DNA of 64,000 nt from Acidisarcina sp963790505 (GTDB lineage: Bacteria > Acidobacteriota > Terriglobia > Terriglobales > Acidobacteriaceae): NCBI GenBank assembly GCA_963790505.1, contig CAWBOT010000002.1:496001-560000 (forward strand), written 5' to 3'. Below the pieces are notes generated by a model. The model made no database searches and had not been told where the DNA came from. It saw nothing but the letters and a program-made list of their open reading frames with translations. The position numbers were made by a program, and so were the translations under genes. Shown here one piece after another: positions 8,777-17,321 of this stretch; within the stretch, counting starts at the first letter, position 1; each line of letters starts with the position of its first letter.

Positions 8777-10318
8777 TTACTGCCGGGCCTCCGTCCTGGG
8801 CAGATGGGTTTCGATCTGCGGGATGCTTGGCTCCCCGGTGTGCCCGAAGAGTTCCGGGTGCAGGTAGTGACCCTTTTCCTTGTCGCTCTTCTCCACTTCG
8901 TTGGGGATGCGGTGGGCGGACGCCCATGCGTCCTGGCGAATGCCGGTGACCTGCCAGGAGACCTTAACGTTTCCTTTATCGGTCTGGATTACGAACTTGC
9001 CTCCGGCGATCTCGGAAGCAACTACCGCCTGGGCGAACTGTCCGATGACGGTTAGCTGGTAGCGGAAGTCGCTGTTCAGGGACTCGAAGTAATCGGGAAG
9101 GGTGACGACCGCGTGACCGCTGCCATCGGTGATTACGACGCCGTCGTAGATGTTCTTCATGTCGGGCGATTCCACGAAGGAGTGGTAAAGGTACTTGTTT
9201 GCGGGATCGGCCGGGTCGTCGATTTTGAACGATCCACCGGACTTGGAGAGATTGCCGTTGACGGAGACGTCGCCGACGAAAATTGCGGCGTTGAGCCCGC
9301 CGCTGCCCGGGCTTGCGACAAGACCGACACCTCCTCCGGGTCCTCCGGTCGCCGAGAGACCCGTGCCACCGCCATTTCCTCCCTGGAAGGTGCCTCCTTC
9401 ACCCGCCTGGTCGGTGTCGATGAGTGCCGTTCCGCCTCGCGCGATGATTCCCGAGCCGCCGTAGGTTTCAATCTGAGAGTCTCCGGCGGTGTTTCCGCCG
9501 AAGGCAAAGATGCCTTCGCCGCCCGAGGTCTGGTCCGCATCCTGGGATTGTCCACCGTAAACGTCAAAGCCATCCCCGAACCAGGTATTGGTCAAGGTCA
9601 TTACGGCTTGATTGTTTGCCGCCGAGCCGGTGAAAGGCAACGTTAGACTGCCGGAGGTTCCCATCGGTCCCTGCGCGCCAGTGGCGCCGGTTGCGCCTTT
9701 TGGCCCAGCAGGGCCCTGGGGGCCAGTCGCGCCAACGGGGCCGACAGGTCCGGCTGGCCCGGAGAGGACGATCTCGAGCATGGCGGGATGGCTGGTGCTG
9801 GTGTTTTCCTTGCTGTCGATGGTGACGTTGGTCGCGCCGCTGGCTTTCAGTTCGACGCCGTAGTTGCTCGCCGGGGAGGTGATCCAGCCCTGCACAAGGG
9901 GCGCCACATTGCAGTCGTGAAACGCATCCGCTACACCGATTGAGAGCGTGCAGGTCACCGTCGTGGAGACGGTCGGCCTGGTCGCATAGGTCACCGAGCT
10001 TTCGGTCCAACTGCTCGTCACCTGGTTCACATTGACGATTCCCCCGGTGGTAATCGCATCGGGGAAGACGACGAGCCGCGCCTTGACGACCTGAGCGGCG
10101 GTGGCGCCAGCGGGAAGGTAATCGGCGAGGTTGAACTGCAGCAGAACTGAGTTCGTCGGACTGATGTTCAGCGTGGGGCTGACCCCGTATGTGGTGGTTG
10201 TGGCCGAACTGTTGATTTGACTGTCACCGGTGAGCACCGCTTGCTGCGCCCACCCCATGGCCGGAGCCAGAATCGCCCCTGCCGCTATCAGCGTTTTTAC
10301 AAAATCGAATGGCTTCAT
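8777..10318 (-). CDS. Secreted DNRLRE-type protein with collagen-like Gly-X-Y stretch
   Basis: The 513-residue protein has a signal peptide (cut near GWAQ) and a GAAGGAA site before the ATG. Residues about 25-185 resemble a DNRLRE domain, common in large surface proteins, with the typical VTSSWTESSVTYATRP signature. Residues about 187-220 are about eleven Gly-X-Y triplets (GPAGPVGPVGATGPQGPAGP and onward), a short collagen-like stalk. A Gly-rich repetitive section follows, then a C-terminal domain of about 150 residues. The architecture suggests an exported trimeric surface fibre or adhesin. The role is inferred from domain order. Confidence 0.75.
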   Translation of the reverse strand: MKPFDFVKTLIAAGAILAPAMGWAQQAVLTGDSQINSSATTTTYGVSPTLNISPTNSVLLQFNLADYLPAGATAAQVVKARLVVFPDAITTGGIVNVNQVTSSWTESSVTYATRPTVSTTVTCTLSIGVADAFHDCNVAPLVQGWITSPASNYGVELKASGATNVTIDSKENTSTSHPAMLEIVLSGPAGPVGPVGATGPQGPAGPKGATGATGAQGPMGTSGSLTLPFTGSAANNQAVMTLTNTWFGDGFDVYGGQSQDADQTSGGEGIFAFGGNTAGDSQIETYGGSGIIARGGTALIDTDQAGEGGTFQGGNGGGTGLSATGGPGGGVGLVASPGSGGLNAAIFVGDVSVNGNLSKSGGSFKIDDPADPANKYLYHSFVESPDMKNIYDGVVITDGSGHAVVTLPDYFESLNSDFRYQLTVIGQFAQAVVASEIAGGKFVIQTDKGNVKVSWQVTGIRQDAWASAHRIPNEVEKSDKEKGHYLHPELFGHTGEPSIPQIETHLPRTEARQ

Positions 10319-10473
10319 TGGAATTTCCTTCTCACACGATGTCTTGACCGGAGCACGTCCTGGCTCTGAAGGGCCGTCAACATGTAAGGCGGAATGAGTA
10401 CACGGAATTTGCGAAGGAGAAGGAGATCTCCCTATTTACTTGCCAGGTGTGGTCGGGGCGGCGGGATCGGCGC

Positions 10474-10515
10474 GACTTGCAAACACAGACTTGCAAACAC
10501 AGACTTGCAAACACA
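10474..10515. repeat. Three tandem 14-bp repeats
   Basis: The unit GACTTGCAAACACA occurs three times head to tail without mismatch, directly downstream of the murQ terminator. It looks like a simple tandem expansion. Confidence 0.85.
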
Positions 10516-10516
10516 A

Positions 10517-10542
10517 AAGACCGGGCGCAATGGCCCGGTCTT
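10517..10542 (-). terminator. murQ rho-independent terminator
   Basis: A perfect 10-bp stem (AAGACCGGGC / GCCCGGTCTT) with a 6-base loop. Read on the minus strand it is followed by TTTTGTG. It lies about 50 bases past the murQ stop. Confidence 0.85.
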
Positions 10543-10590
10543 GATCGATCGCGATATGGAAAGACTACTTCGTCAGCGGGGAAGGAGGGT

Positions 10591-11562
10591 CTACAACTCG
10601 AGCGTCGTATCTTCGATGGCGAGGCGGACGTTGCCGTCGGACCTGGCGAGACGGCGCACCGCCTCGGGTTTATCCACGCCGGCTTTGAGCATGACGAGCG
10701 CAACAGGAACGCTGCGGCCAGCGGACTTGATGGTCATCACGGCTGTCTCGCGGTCGATGTTGCAGGCGCGCATGAGCATGGAGATGCCGCGCTCGACGAG
10801 CTTCGAGTTCTGCATGTGAACGTTGACCATCGCGTTCTCGTAGACGTAGCCGAGCCGGGTCATGGCGCCGGTAGTGATCATGTTGGTGACCATCTTCTGC
10901 GCGGTCGCGGCCTTCATGCGGGTCGAGCCAGAGATCACTTCGGGCCCGACTTCGGCGACGATGACGATGTCGGCGGCGTCGGCGAGCGGAGTGTTCTGGT
11001 TGCAGGTGATGGCGGCGGTTTTGGCGCCGCGTGCACGAGCGTAGGCGACGGCGGCGACAACATAGGGCGTGCGACCGCTCGAGGAGAGGCCGATGACCAT
11101 GTCTTTCCGAGTCGGGCGGCGGCGGGCGATGTCGCGCTGGCCGAGTTCCTCGGAGTCCTCATTGACCTCGACAGCCGAGGCGAGGGCTTTGGGACCGCCG
11201 GCCATGATGTACTGCACCGATTGTGGCGGGGTCGAGAAATAGGGGGGACATTCACAGGCGTCGAGGGCGGCGATGCGGCCGCTCGATCCAGCGCCGATGT
11301 AAATGAGGCGACCTCCGTCGCGGAGGCTGCGGGCGACGGAATCGATGACTAGCGCAATCTCGGGCAGAGCCCGTTTGACGGCGGCGGCGATCTTGGAGTC
11401 TTCGTGATTGATGATGCGCGCGATCTCAAGGGCGGACTTGGTGTCAAATCCCTGTGAGGCTTCGTTGGCGCTTTCGGTGGTGAGGTGGTGGAGACTCGCG
11501 GCCGGATGTTGCAGTCTTTCCGGCTTAATCTGCGTTTCTGCGTTCGTTGTGATTGTGGCCAT
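10591..11562 (-). CDS. murQ: N-acetylmuramic acid 6-phosphate etherase
   Basis: The 323-residue protein is a SIS-fold etherase that cleaves the D-lactyl ether of MurNAc-6-phosphate to give GlcNAc-6-phosphate and D-lactate in cell-wall recycling. It shows the family signatures: HLTTESANEAS near the N-terminus, the sugar-phosphate loop GAGSSGR (90-96) and LDACECPP, where Glu104 matches the catalytic Glu83 of E. coli MurQ. ISGSTRMKAATAQK and NVHMQNSKL are the second conserved block. Length matches the family. A serine hydrolase gene lies 115 bp upstream in the same direction, and a strong terminator follows. It is cytoplasmic. Confidence 0.95.
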   Translation of the reverse strand: MATITTNAETQIKPERLQHPAASLHHLTTESANEASQGFDTKSALEIARIINHEDSKIAAAVKRALPEIALVIDSVARSLRDGGRLIYIGAGSSGRIAALDACECPPYFSTPPQSVQYIMAGGPKALASAVEVNEDSEELGQRDIARRRPTRKDMVIGLSSSGRTPYVVAAVAYARARGAKTAAITCNQNTPLADAADIVIVAEVGPEVISGSTRMKAATAQKMVTNMITTGAMTRLGYVYENAMVNVHMQNSKLVERGISMLMRACNIDRETAVMTIKSAGRSVPVALVMLKAGVDKPEAVRRLARSDGNVRLAIEDTTLEL

Positions 11563-11677
11563 GTCTTTGAGTGTTTACCCGCGACGGACTTACTCATTCT
11601 AGCGCCAACCGAGGATTCGGTGGGAGAAATAGAGGCCCTCCGTAACGATTAGGATGCGCGAACGTGATGGCAAGAAC

Positions 11678-12826
11678 TCAGGGCGAAGCAGTAATCGCTA
11701 AAGCCTCTGTGACAGCATCGTGAAAGGCGGGGCGCACGGTGCGAATCGCTTGATTGGAGCGGTCGGGCCAGGTCCGGTTGGTCAGCAAGACAATCGCGAG
11801 TTGGCGGTCGAGGTCGATCCAGAGCGAGGCGCCGGTGTAGCCGAGATGGCCGATGGAGCGGCGGCTGAAATGGTGACCGGAAGACGACTCGCCCGAGGGA
11901 GTGTCCCATCCCAGGGCACGCGAACTATCGGCGGGCGGAGATTGACGCGAGGAGAAGACTTCGATTGTCGATTGCCGAAAAATAGGGCGGCCGTCTGGAG
12001 CGTTGCCGCTTGCGAGGACGCAGCCAGCAAAGTTGAGCACGTCGAGTGCGTTTGAAAAGAGACCAGCGTGACCGCTGACGCCACCCAACACAGAACAGTT
12101 CTCATCGTGGACCTCGCCCTGGATGACGCGGTGTCGGAAGGCGGTGTCATTCACGGTCGGCGGGATAAGCGCGCGCCACGAGGGCGGCGGCCGGTAGCGG
12201 GTCGTCGTCATCCCCAGGGGCGCGAAAATCTCGCGATGGCAGAAGGAATCGAGGGATTCGCGGGCGAGGACTTCAAGGGCTTTGCCAAGCAGGATGAAAC
12301 CGATGTCGGAGTACTCGGCGCGAGTGCCGGGCGGCACCTCGAGGGGCATTTGCAGGCAGGCCGCAAAGAGCGCGGCGGGCGTGCTGTGCTGATCGAAAAG
12401 ACGGGCGTAGGCGGGGAGCCCGGAGGAATGAGCGAGCAGGTGGCGGAGGCTGACCTGGGCGCGGAGGCGCGGCGCCTCAGCGCCGACGATAAAGCCAGGG
12501 AGGACTTCGCCGACGGGGCTGTCCAGATCGAGCTGGCCGCGATCATAAAGGAGCATGGCCATGGCCGTGGTTGCCACTACCTTGCTCACGCTGGCAAGAT
12601 CGTAGACGGTTGGCGCAGCGACGGCGGGAGAGTCTGGTTCGTAGGTGAAACGGCCGACGCCATCGAGGGCGATAATGACGTCCTCGTACAGCACGCCGAA
12701 GGCGGCGCCGGGGAAGGCTTTGGCGTCTATCGCGTCTTGAAGGATGGAATAGGCGGCGGCGAAACGGCTCCGCTGGTCGAGAGTGGAGTTAAGGACGCTT
12801 GCCGGGATGGCGGGCGGCGAATGCAT
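11678..12826 (-). CDS. Beta-lactamase-family serine hydrolase
   Basis: With a start at ATG 12826 the product is 382 residues. The frame is open further upstream, but that part is antisense to the next gene and low-complexity, so the extension was rejected. The SxxK nucleophile motif is at Ser79-Lys82 (ASVSK). A YSD box (EYSDIGF) stands for YxN, and HLGYTG resembles the third motif. This places it with class C/esterase-type penicillin-binding-fold hydrolases. No signal peptide is evident. It lies just upstream of murQ, a pairing that suggests trimming of recycled cell-wall fragments rather than antibiotic resistance (inference). Confidence 0.82.
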   Translation of the reverse strand: MHSPPAIPASVLNSTLDQRSRFAAAYSILQDAIDAKAFPGAAFGVLYEDVIIALDGVGRFTYEPDSPAVAAPTVYDLASVSKVVATTAMAMLLYDRGQLDLDSPVGEVLPGFIVGAEAPRLRAQVSLRHLLAHSSGLPAYARLFDQHSTPAALFAACLQMPLEVPPGTRAEYSDIGFILLGKALEVLARESLDSFCHREIFAPLGMTTTRYRPPPSWRALIPPTVNDTAFRHRVIQGEVHDENCSVLGGVSGHAGLFSNALDVLNFAGCVLASGNAPDGRPIFRQSTIEVFSSRQSPPADSSRALGWDTPSGESSSGHHFSRRSIGHLGYTGASLWIDLDRQLAIVLLTNRTWPDRSNQAIRTVRPAFHDAVTEALAITASP

Positions 12827-12902
12827 GGGTGAAGGTATAGTAACGCGGGGCGCGCTATCGAACGGCTCTGGCGCTCGTCTACAGATGGGGAGATGTGTGT
12901 GC

Positions 12903-13847
12903 ATGGTTAGGCGCGGAATCGGAAGGCTGGCGGTAATAGGCTGCCTGTTTGGCGCGCTATGCTTCGGGGCGCTAAGCCCGGCAGGGTGGGCGCAGGCTGC
13001 GGCACCAGCTCCCGCTGCGGCGCAACCTGCATCCGCGCCAGCACCGCCAGCTGCCGTGCAACCGGAAACAACCGTACCGCCGTTGCCTGCCACGGCTACC
13101 CCGGCGCAGAGCGCAGCGGTCGAGCCCGCACCGGAGAGCAAACCGGCGCCGAAGACGCTGGTAATTCCCGCTGGAACCAAAGTGCTGCTGACGATCCGCA
13201 GCGCCATCAATACGAAGACGGCGCAGGCGGGCGACGGCGTGTATTTGCAATCGAGTTTTCCAGTGATTGCGGGAGGTCGCGCGGTCATTCCTGCCGGAGT
13301 TTATGTCCAAGGGCAGGTGGATTCGGTCGAGCGGCATATTCGCATCAAGGGGCCGGCGAAGCTGACGATGCACTTCACGAGCATCATCTTTCCCAACGGA
13401 TCGGTGGTCGAGATTCCGGGGCTGGTGAACAGCCTTCCGGGTTCGAACGGGCCCAAGGTAAAGGGCGACGAGGGCACCGTGCAACAGAGCAGCAGTGTGG
13501 GCGACGTAGCTAAAGCTGCAGGGCAGGGCGCGGCAATCGGAGCGGGAGTCGGATCGATAGGCGGCGCGGTGAATGGCGATCCGCTGCAAGGGGTTGGGAT
13601 CGGTGCTGGGGCCGGGGCGGTGACAGGCGCGCTGGTTTCGTTGTTCACGCATGGCAACGACATCAATATCCCGTCGGGAACGCCGATCGAGATGGTGCTG
13701 CAGAGGCCGCTGGTGCTTGAAGAGGCGAACCTGAGCGGGCCTGACGTGACCGGAGAATATGTTCCGGCAGCGAACCAGCGGCAGCCGATGCAGAAGCCAG
13801 CGCGGCCGCAGATGACTTGTCCGCCGGGGAGCCTGGGCTGCAATTAG
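12903..13847 (+). CDS. Secreted glycine-zipper protein
   Basis: The chosen start, ATG 12903, has a GGGGAGA site and gives 314 residues with a signal peptide (cut near GWAQ-AA). An earlier in-frame ATG at 12783 would overlap the divergent hydrolase start. An Ala/Pro-rich linker (about 30-85) leads to a folded domain (about 85-190; VIPAGTKVLLTI, AVIPAGVYVQG) similar in style to TrbI/VirB10-like beta-barrel sequences. A double glycine zipper follows (AAIGAGVGSIGG and GIGAGAGAVTG), able to insert in or pack on membranes. Probably an envelope protein; function unknown. Confidence 0.72.
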   Translation: MVRRGIGRLAVIGCLFGALCFGALSPAGWAQAAAPAPAAAQPASAPAPPAAVQPETTVPPLPATATPAQSAAVEPAPESKPAPKTLVIPAGTKVLLTIRSAINTKTAQAGDGVYLQSSFPVIAGGRAVIPAGVYVQGQVDSVERHIRIKGPAKLTMHFTSIIFPNGSVVEIPGLVNSLPGSNGPKVKGDEGTVQQSSSVGDVAKAAGQGAAIGAGVGSIGGAVNGDPLQGVGIGAGAGAVTGALVSLFTHGNDINIPSGTPIEMVLQRPLVLEEANLSGPDVTGEYVPAANQRQPMQKPARPQMTCPPGSLGCN

Positions 13848-13877
13848 AATTGAACCTGTCGTAACTCGCCTGAGTCC

Positions 13878-14465
13878 ATGCTTCCAGCAATGAACGAACG
13901 ACCTTTTGACGAACCGAATCTGGTAGCCGCCGGCGAGCCGGATGCTCCTCCCGTCTCGGGCAAGCTGCGCACCTGGCTGCGCGACATGCTGATCTCGGTT
14001 GTGGTGTCGTTTTTCATCATCACCTTTCTGTATCAGCCGGTGAAGGTCGAGGGCACGAGCATGGCTCCGCGGCTGCATGACCAGGACCGGCTGTTCATCA
14101 ACAAATTTGCGTACAACTTCGAGAAGATCGAGCGCGACGATGTGGTGGTGTTCTACTATCCGCGCGACACGCAGAAGAGCTACATCAAGCGGGTGATCGG
14201 GCTGCCGGGAGATACGGTGCGCATCGTCGACGGGCAGGTGTTCGTGAATCAGCGAGCGATCGCCGAGCCGTATGTGCCGGAGCGCTACCGTGATGTGCGC
14301 TCGATGGATGAGTTTCATGTTCCGGAGGGGCAGTATTTTGTGATGGGCGACCATCGATCGATCTCGAGCGACAGCCGGGACTTTGGGCCGGTGGAGCGTG
14401 GGCTCATCTATGGAAAGGCTGCTTTTGTTTATTGGCCGCGGGAAGAGATGGGCGTGGTGCGGTAG
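13878..14465 (+). CDS. lepB: Signal peptidase I
   Basis: The 195-residue protein (an alternative ATG is four codons in, at 13890) is a type I signal peptidase, which cleaves Sec and Tat signal peptides at the outer face of the inner membrane. One membrane span (about 37-52) precedes box B with nucleophile Ser61 (VEGTSMAP). The general base is Lys104 (YIKRVIGLPGD). Box E is present as GDHRSISSDSRDFGPV, with His where Asn is usual. Length is typical of short single-span Lep proteins. It lies 30 bp after the glycine-zipper gene and convergent with the toxin gene. Confidence 0.94.
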   Translation: MLPAMNERPFDEPNLVAAGEPDAPPVSGKLRTWLRDMLISVVVSFFIITFLYQPVKVEGTSMAPRLHDQDRLFINKFAYNFEKIERDDVVVFYYPRDTQKSYIKRVIGLPGDTVRIVDGQVFVNQRAIAEPYVPERYRDVRSMDEFHVPEGQYFVMGDHRSISSDSRDFGPVERGLIYGKAAFVYWPREEMGVVR

Positions 14466-14486
14466 AGCGTCGCGTGCCGACCGGAT

Positions 14487-14915
14487 CTAGGCATCGCGAA
14501 AATATTGCTCAACATTAGTCGTTGTCCAGGTCGCGATTCCGCATCCGAAAAAGTCCCGGTCTTCCGTCCAGACGGGGCATTGGAGAACGAGTGCGGCGGC
14601 GATGATGGGCCAATCTGCCGCGTCTCGCGACGAGATGCGTTTGCGCGCAACAGACTCGCGATCTCGATAGAAGTCTTCGCCGACTATCTCGATCACTAGC
14701 GACAATTGATCGATGAGGATTAATCCAACGTCTGAATCGAAGTTTCGCTCTTCGCCTAGCTTATAGATGTACTTTCGAGCATCGTCGAAGCAAACGTCCG
14801 GCGAGTAAAAGCTGACGGCGTCTTGGTAGGTATTGAGCAGGTTGAGAACTCGAACGCCGAGGACGGCTCGGAGCAGAATGTTGGCATCGAGAACGAGCCG
14901 TTTCTGTGAGCTCAC
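14487..14915 (-). CDS. PIN-domain toxin (VapC-like)
   Basis: The 142-residue protein has the PIN nuclease pattern: LDANI with Asp10 near the N-terminus, the acidic block RDAADWPIIAAA and WTEDRDFFG at the C-terminal side. PIN toxins cleave RNA (often tRNA or rRNA) with Mg2+ held by these acids. It starts at GTG 14915, overlapping the antitoxin stop as GTGA, so it is translationally coupled. The antitoxin is of Phd/YefM type. Confidence 0.86.
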   Translation of the reverse strand: MSSQKRLVLDANILLRAVLGVRVLNLLNTYQDAVSFYSPDVCFDDARKYIYKLGEERNFDSDVGLILIDQLSLVIEIVGEDFYRDRESVARKRISSRDAADWPIIAAALVLQCPVWTEDRDFFGCGIATWTTTNVEQYFRDA

Positions 14916-15175
14916 ACTCGCTTGCCAGCCCGCCAGCGCTTGAAATCCTCGATTGCTTCGTCCTCAGAGATTCCTTCGGCCTTGAGGACGCTTTGCCAAC
15001 GTACGGCCGCCTCCTGCAGCGCGGCTTTCTCGATCTGGTTGCGCTTGCGACGTGTCGGGATAAAGTATCCCACAGTGTCTCCGTGGCGCGTGACCGCTAT
15101 GGGCGAATCAGACTCGAGGACGTAGGTCGCGAGTTTGTCGCGGAATTCTCGGATGCCGACCTTTTGCGTTTCCAT
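14912..15175 (-). CDS. Phd/YefM-type antitoxin
   Basis: The 87-residue protein has the N-terminal DNA-binding fold of Phd/YefM antitoxins (GIREFRDKLATYV and PIAVTRHGDTVGYFIP). Its charged C-terminal helix region (SEDEAIEDFKRWRAGKR) should wrap the toxin. It is the first gene of the pair, upstream of the PIN toxin. A palindromic operator lies about 20 bases ahead of the start codon, fitting autoregulation. Confidence 0.88.
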   Translation of the reverse strand: METQKVGIREFRDKLATYVLESDSPIAVTRHGDTVGYFIPTRRKRNQIEKAALQEAAVRWQSVLKAEGISEDEAIEDFKRWRAGKRV

Positions 15176-15194
15176 TTTTGCTCTCTACGTACCG

Positions 15195-15212
15195 TTGTGT
15201 ACACAAGTGTAC
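15195..15212 (-). promoter_or_regulatory. Probable operator of the Phd-type toxin-antitoxin pair
   Basis: Two overlapping palindromes lie just upstream of the antitoxin start: TTGTGTACACAA (15195-15206) and GTACAC-AA-GTGTAC (15199-15212). They contain the hexamer TGTACA and a near copy (TGTACC) ten bases on. YefM-type antitoxins are known to bind paired TGTACA cores, so autorepression is likely. Confidence 0.7.
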
Positions 15213-15235
15213 CACGCTCAATGCTCGAGTCCGGT

Positions 15236-15610
15236 TTATCGCTCTGCACTTGATGTCCGCAGCCAACTAAGAATGAACAGCACAGCGAGCAGCAGATCAA
15301 TGCCGCCGAAGTAGAGGTCGCCGTGGTCCAAGCGGCCTTGCCGGTAGAGCACCATCGCGCCGACGCCAAAGGCGAGCTTTTCGAGCACGGCGAAGGGAAT
15401 GATCGGGCGCAGCCGCACCGGCTGCCAGGCGATGACAAAGAACGATAGCTGCCAGGCCAGGGTCACGCCGACAAATCCGTAGAAGAACATTGGGTGGGTG
15501 ATTGCGGGAGGGTCCTGGCGGCTGATGGCCTGCTCCATGAAGTAGAGCGGGCCGACGGTGACGACGCCGTATAGGCCTGCGATACCGAATATCCAACGCG
15601 CAAATTTCAC
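15236..15610 (-). CDS. Small integral membrane protein
   Basis: The 124-residue protein starts at GTG 15610 with an AGGAG site. It has about four hydrophobic segments (near residues 5-25, 42-62, 72-88 and 100-117), with a conserved-looking HPMFFYGFVG stretch. The family is not recognised with certainty. It stands alone between the toxin-antitoxin promoter and the divergent decarboxylase gene. Confidence 0.7.
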   Translation of the reverse strand: MKFARWIFGIAGLYGVVTVGPLYFMEQAISRQDPPAITHPMFFYGFVGVTLAWQLSFFVIAWQPVRLRPIIPFAVLEKLAFGVGAMVLYRQGRLDHGDLYFGGIDLLLAVLFILSWLRTSSAER

Positions 15611-15785
15611 TGGCAGCTCCTGGGAGCGATTCTCACGTTTTGAACTATAGGAATGATAGAACGAGCGGGCGCGGCTGGAGGTTCCGAAGCTGGCGAAACG
15701 CTACGCGCTCCCGATTCACTATCTTTTGTTCCCCATCACGACCCAAAGCCAATAGACTTCCAGTTTCAGACGATGAGGAAGAATT

Positions 15786-17194
15786 ATGCCCCTGCACAAC
15801 ACCGAAGATCTCAAAGCTGAGCCGACGAGCGCGCTTGAGGCTGAGGTCCATGACGAAGTAGCCGAGACGTATGTGTTCCCCGAGGCGAGGCAGGATCCGC
15901 AGGAGGTTTACCAGACGATCCACGATCAGCTGGTGCTGGACGGCAACTCGCAGCAGAATCTGGCCACCTTTTGCACGACGTGGATTGAGCCCGAAGTGAA
16001 GCTGCTGATGGATGAGTCCGCCGACAAGAACATGATCGACAAGGATGAATATCCGCAGACGGCGGCCATCGAGGAGCGCTGCGTGCACATGCTGGCCGAC
16101 TTGTGGAATTCGCCGGAGGCGGCGAGCACGATTGGCTGCTCGACTACCGGATCGAGCGAGGCGGCGATGCTTGGCGGGCCTGGCGCTGAAGTGGAAGTGG
16201 CGGAAGCGGCAGGCGGCGGCGGGGAAATCGACCGAGAAGCCGAACCTGATCATGGGGCCGGTGCAGGTGTGCTGGCACAAGTTCTGCCGCTACTTCGATG
16301 TGGAAATTCGCGAGGTGCCGATGGAGGGCGAGCGGCTGCTGCTGACGCCGGAAGAAGTGCTCAAGCGCTGCGACGAGAACACGATCGGCGTGGTGGTGAC
16401 GCTGGGCGTGACGTTCACGCTGCAGTTTGAGCCGGTGCATGCGATCAGCCTTGCGCTGGACAAGTTGCAGGCGGAGACGGGGCTCGATATTCCGATCCAT
16501 GTGGATGGGGCGAGCGGGGCATTTCTGGCGCCGTTTCATGCAGCCGGATCTGCTGTGGGATTTCCGACTGCCGCGGGTGAAGTCGATCAATGCGTCGGGG
16601 CACAAGTTCGGGCTGGCGCCGCTGGGGGTGGGCTGGGCGCTGTGGCGGGAGAAGCAGGACCTGCCGGAGGAGTTGATCTTCGAGGTCAACTATCTGGGCG
16701 GCAACATGCCGACATTTGCGCTGAATTTTTCGCGGCCGGGCGGGGAGATTATCTGCCAGTACTACAATTTTTTGCGGCTGGGCAAGGAGGGCTATCGCGA
16801 GATTCAGACAGGGGTGCCAGGCGCTGGGGCGGTACCTCGCGGAGCAAGATCGCGGCGTTTGGGCCGTTCAGGATTATCTATGACGGCGAGGGCGGAATTC
16901 CCGGGCTGTGCTGGGAGCTGAAGGATCCGGGTCTGCGCGAGTTTCACGCTCTACGACTTTGCCGACCGGCTGCGCGAGCGCGGCTGGCTGGTTCCGGCGT
17001 ACTCGATGCCGCCCAACCGCGAAGACCTGGTGATTCAGCGCATTCTGATCCGGCATGGGTTTACGCGGGCGATGGCCGACCAGCTTCTGCTTGAAATGCA
17101 GGCCGTGCTCGATCACATGGCGAAGCACCCGCCAGAAGAGCGAGCGCCGCTCGCGCTGGTTGGCGCGGAGTCGCACGATCATTCAGGACGATAG
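15786..17194 (+). pseudogene. gadB: Glutamate decarboxylase, frameshifted five times
   Basis: Joined across frames, the sequence is a PLP-dependent glutamate decarboxylase (glutamate to GABA and CO2, used in acid resistance). Conserved blocks are TTGSSEAAMLGG, the VDGASGAF substrate block, and the PLP-lysine motif SGHKFGLAPLG. The frame moves by +1 at about 16180, 16537, 16812, 16846 and 16945; each is explained by one extra base. Removing five bases gives 467 residues, matching the usual 466 or so of GadB, with no in-frame stop and good conservation in between. Either the gene is recently broken or the sequence has local insertion errors. No GABA antiporter gene is nearby. Confidence 0.88.
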
Positions 17195-17321
17195 GCGATG
17201 CTGCCTGATTCGACCTCGCGCGTTTGCGGAGAGAATCGGCTCTTGACATCGGGGAATGGGGATGCCAGTCTCGGTTGAACCTCTGCTGCCGCGTTGAGGC
17301 CGGAGGTTCGGAGAGAATTGA

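Noticed and set aside
10474..10515. CRISPR array
   Set aside because: The three 14-bp units are directly adjacent with no spacers and no cas genes are present.
11678..12826. Antibiotic-resistance beta-lactamase
   Set aside because: No signal peptide, and the YSD and HLG boxes differ from true class C enzymes. Context with murQ favours wall recycling.
12827..13288. 154-residue N-terminal extension of the serine hydrolase
   Set aside because: The extension is Ala/Gly low-complexity, antisense to the glycine-zipper gene, and not needed for the family fold.
16179..16950. Programmed +1 frameshifting in gadB
   Set aside because: Five separate shifts at unlike sites without a common slippery motif or stop codon are not how programmed shifting works.
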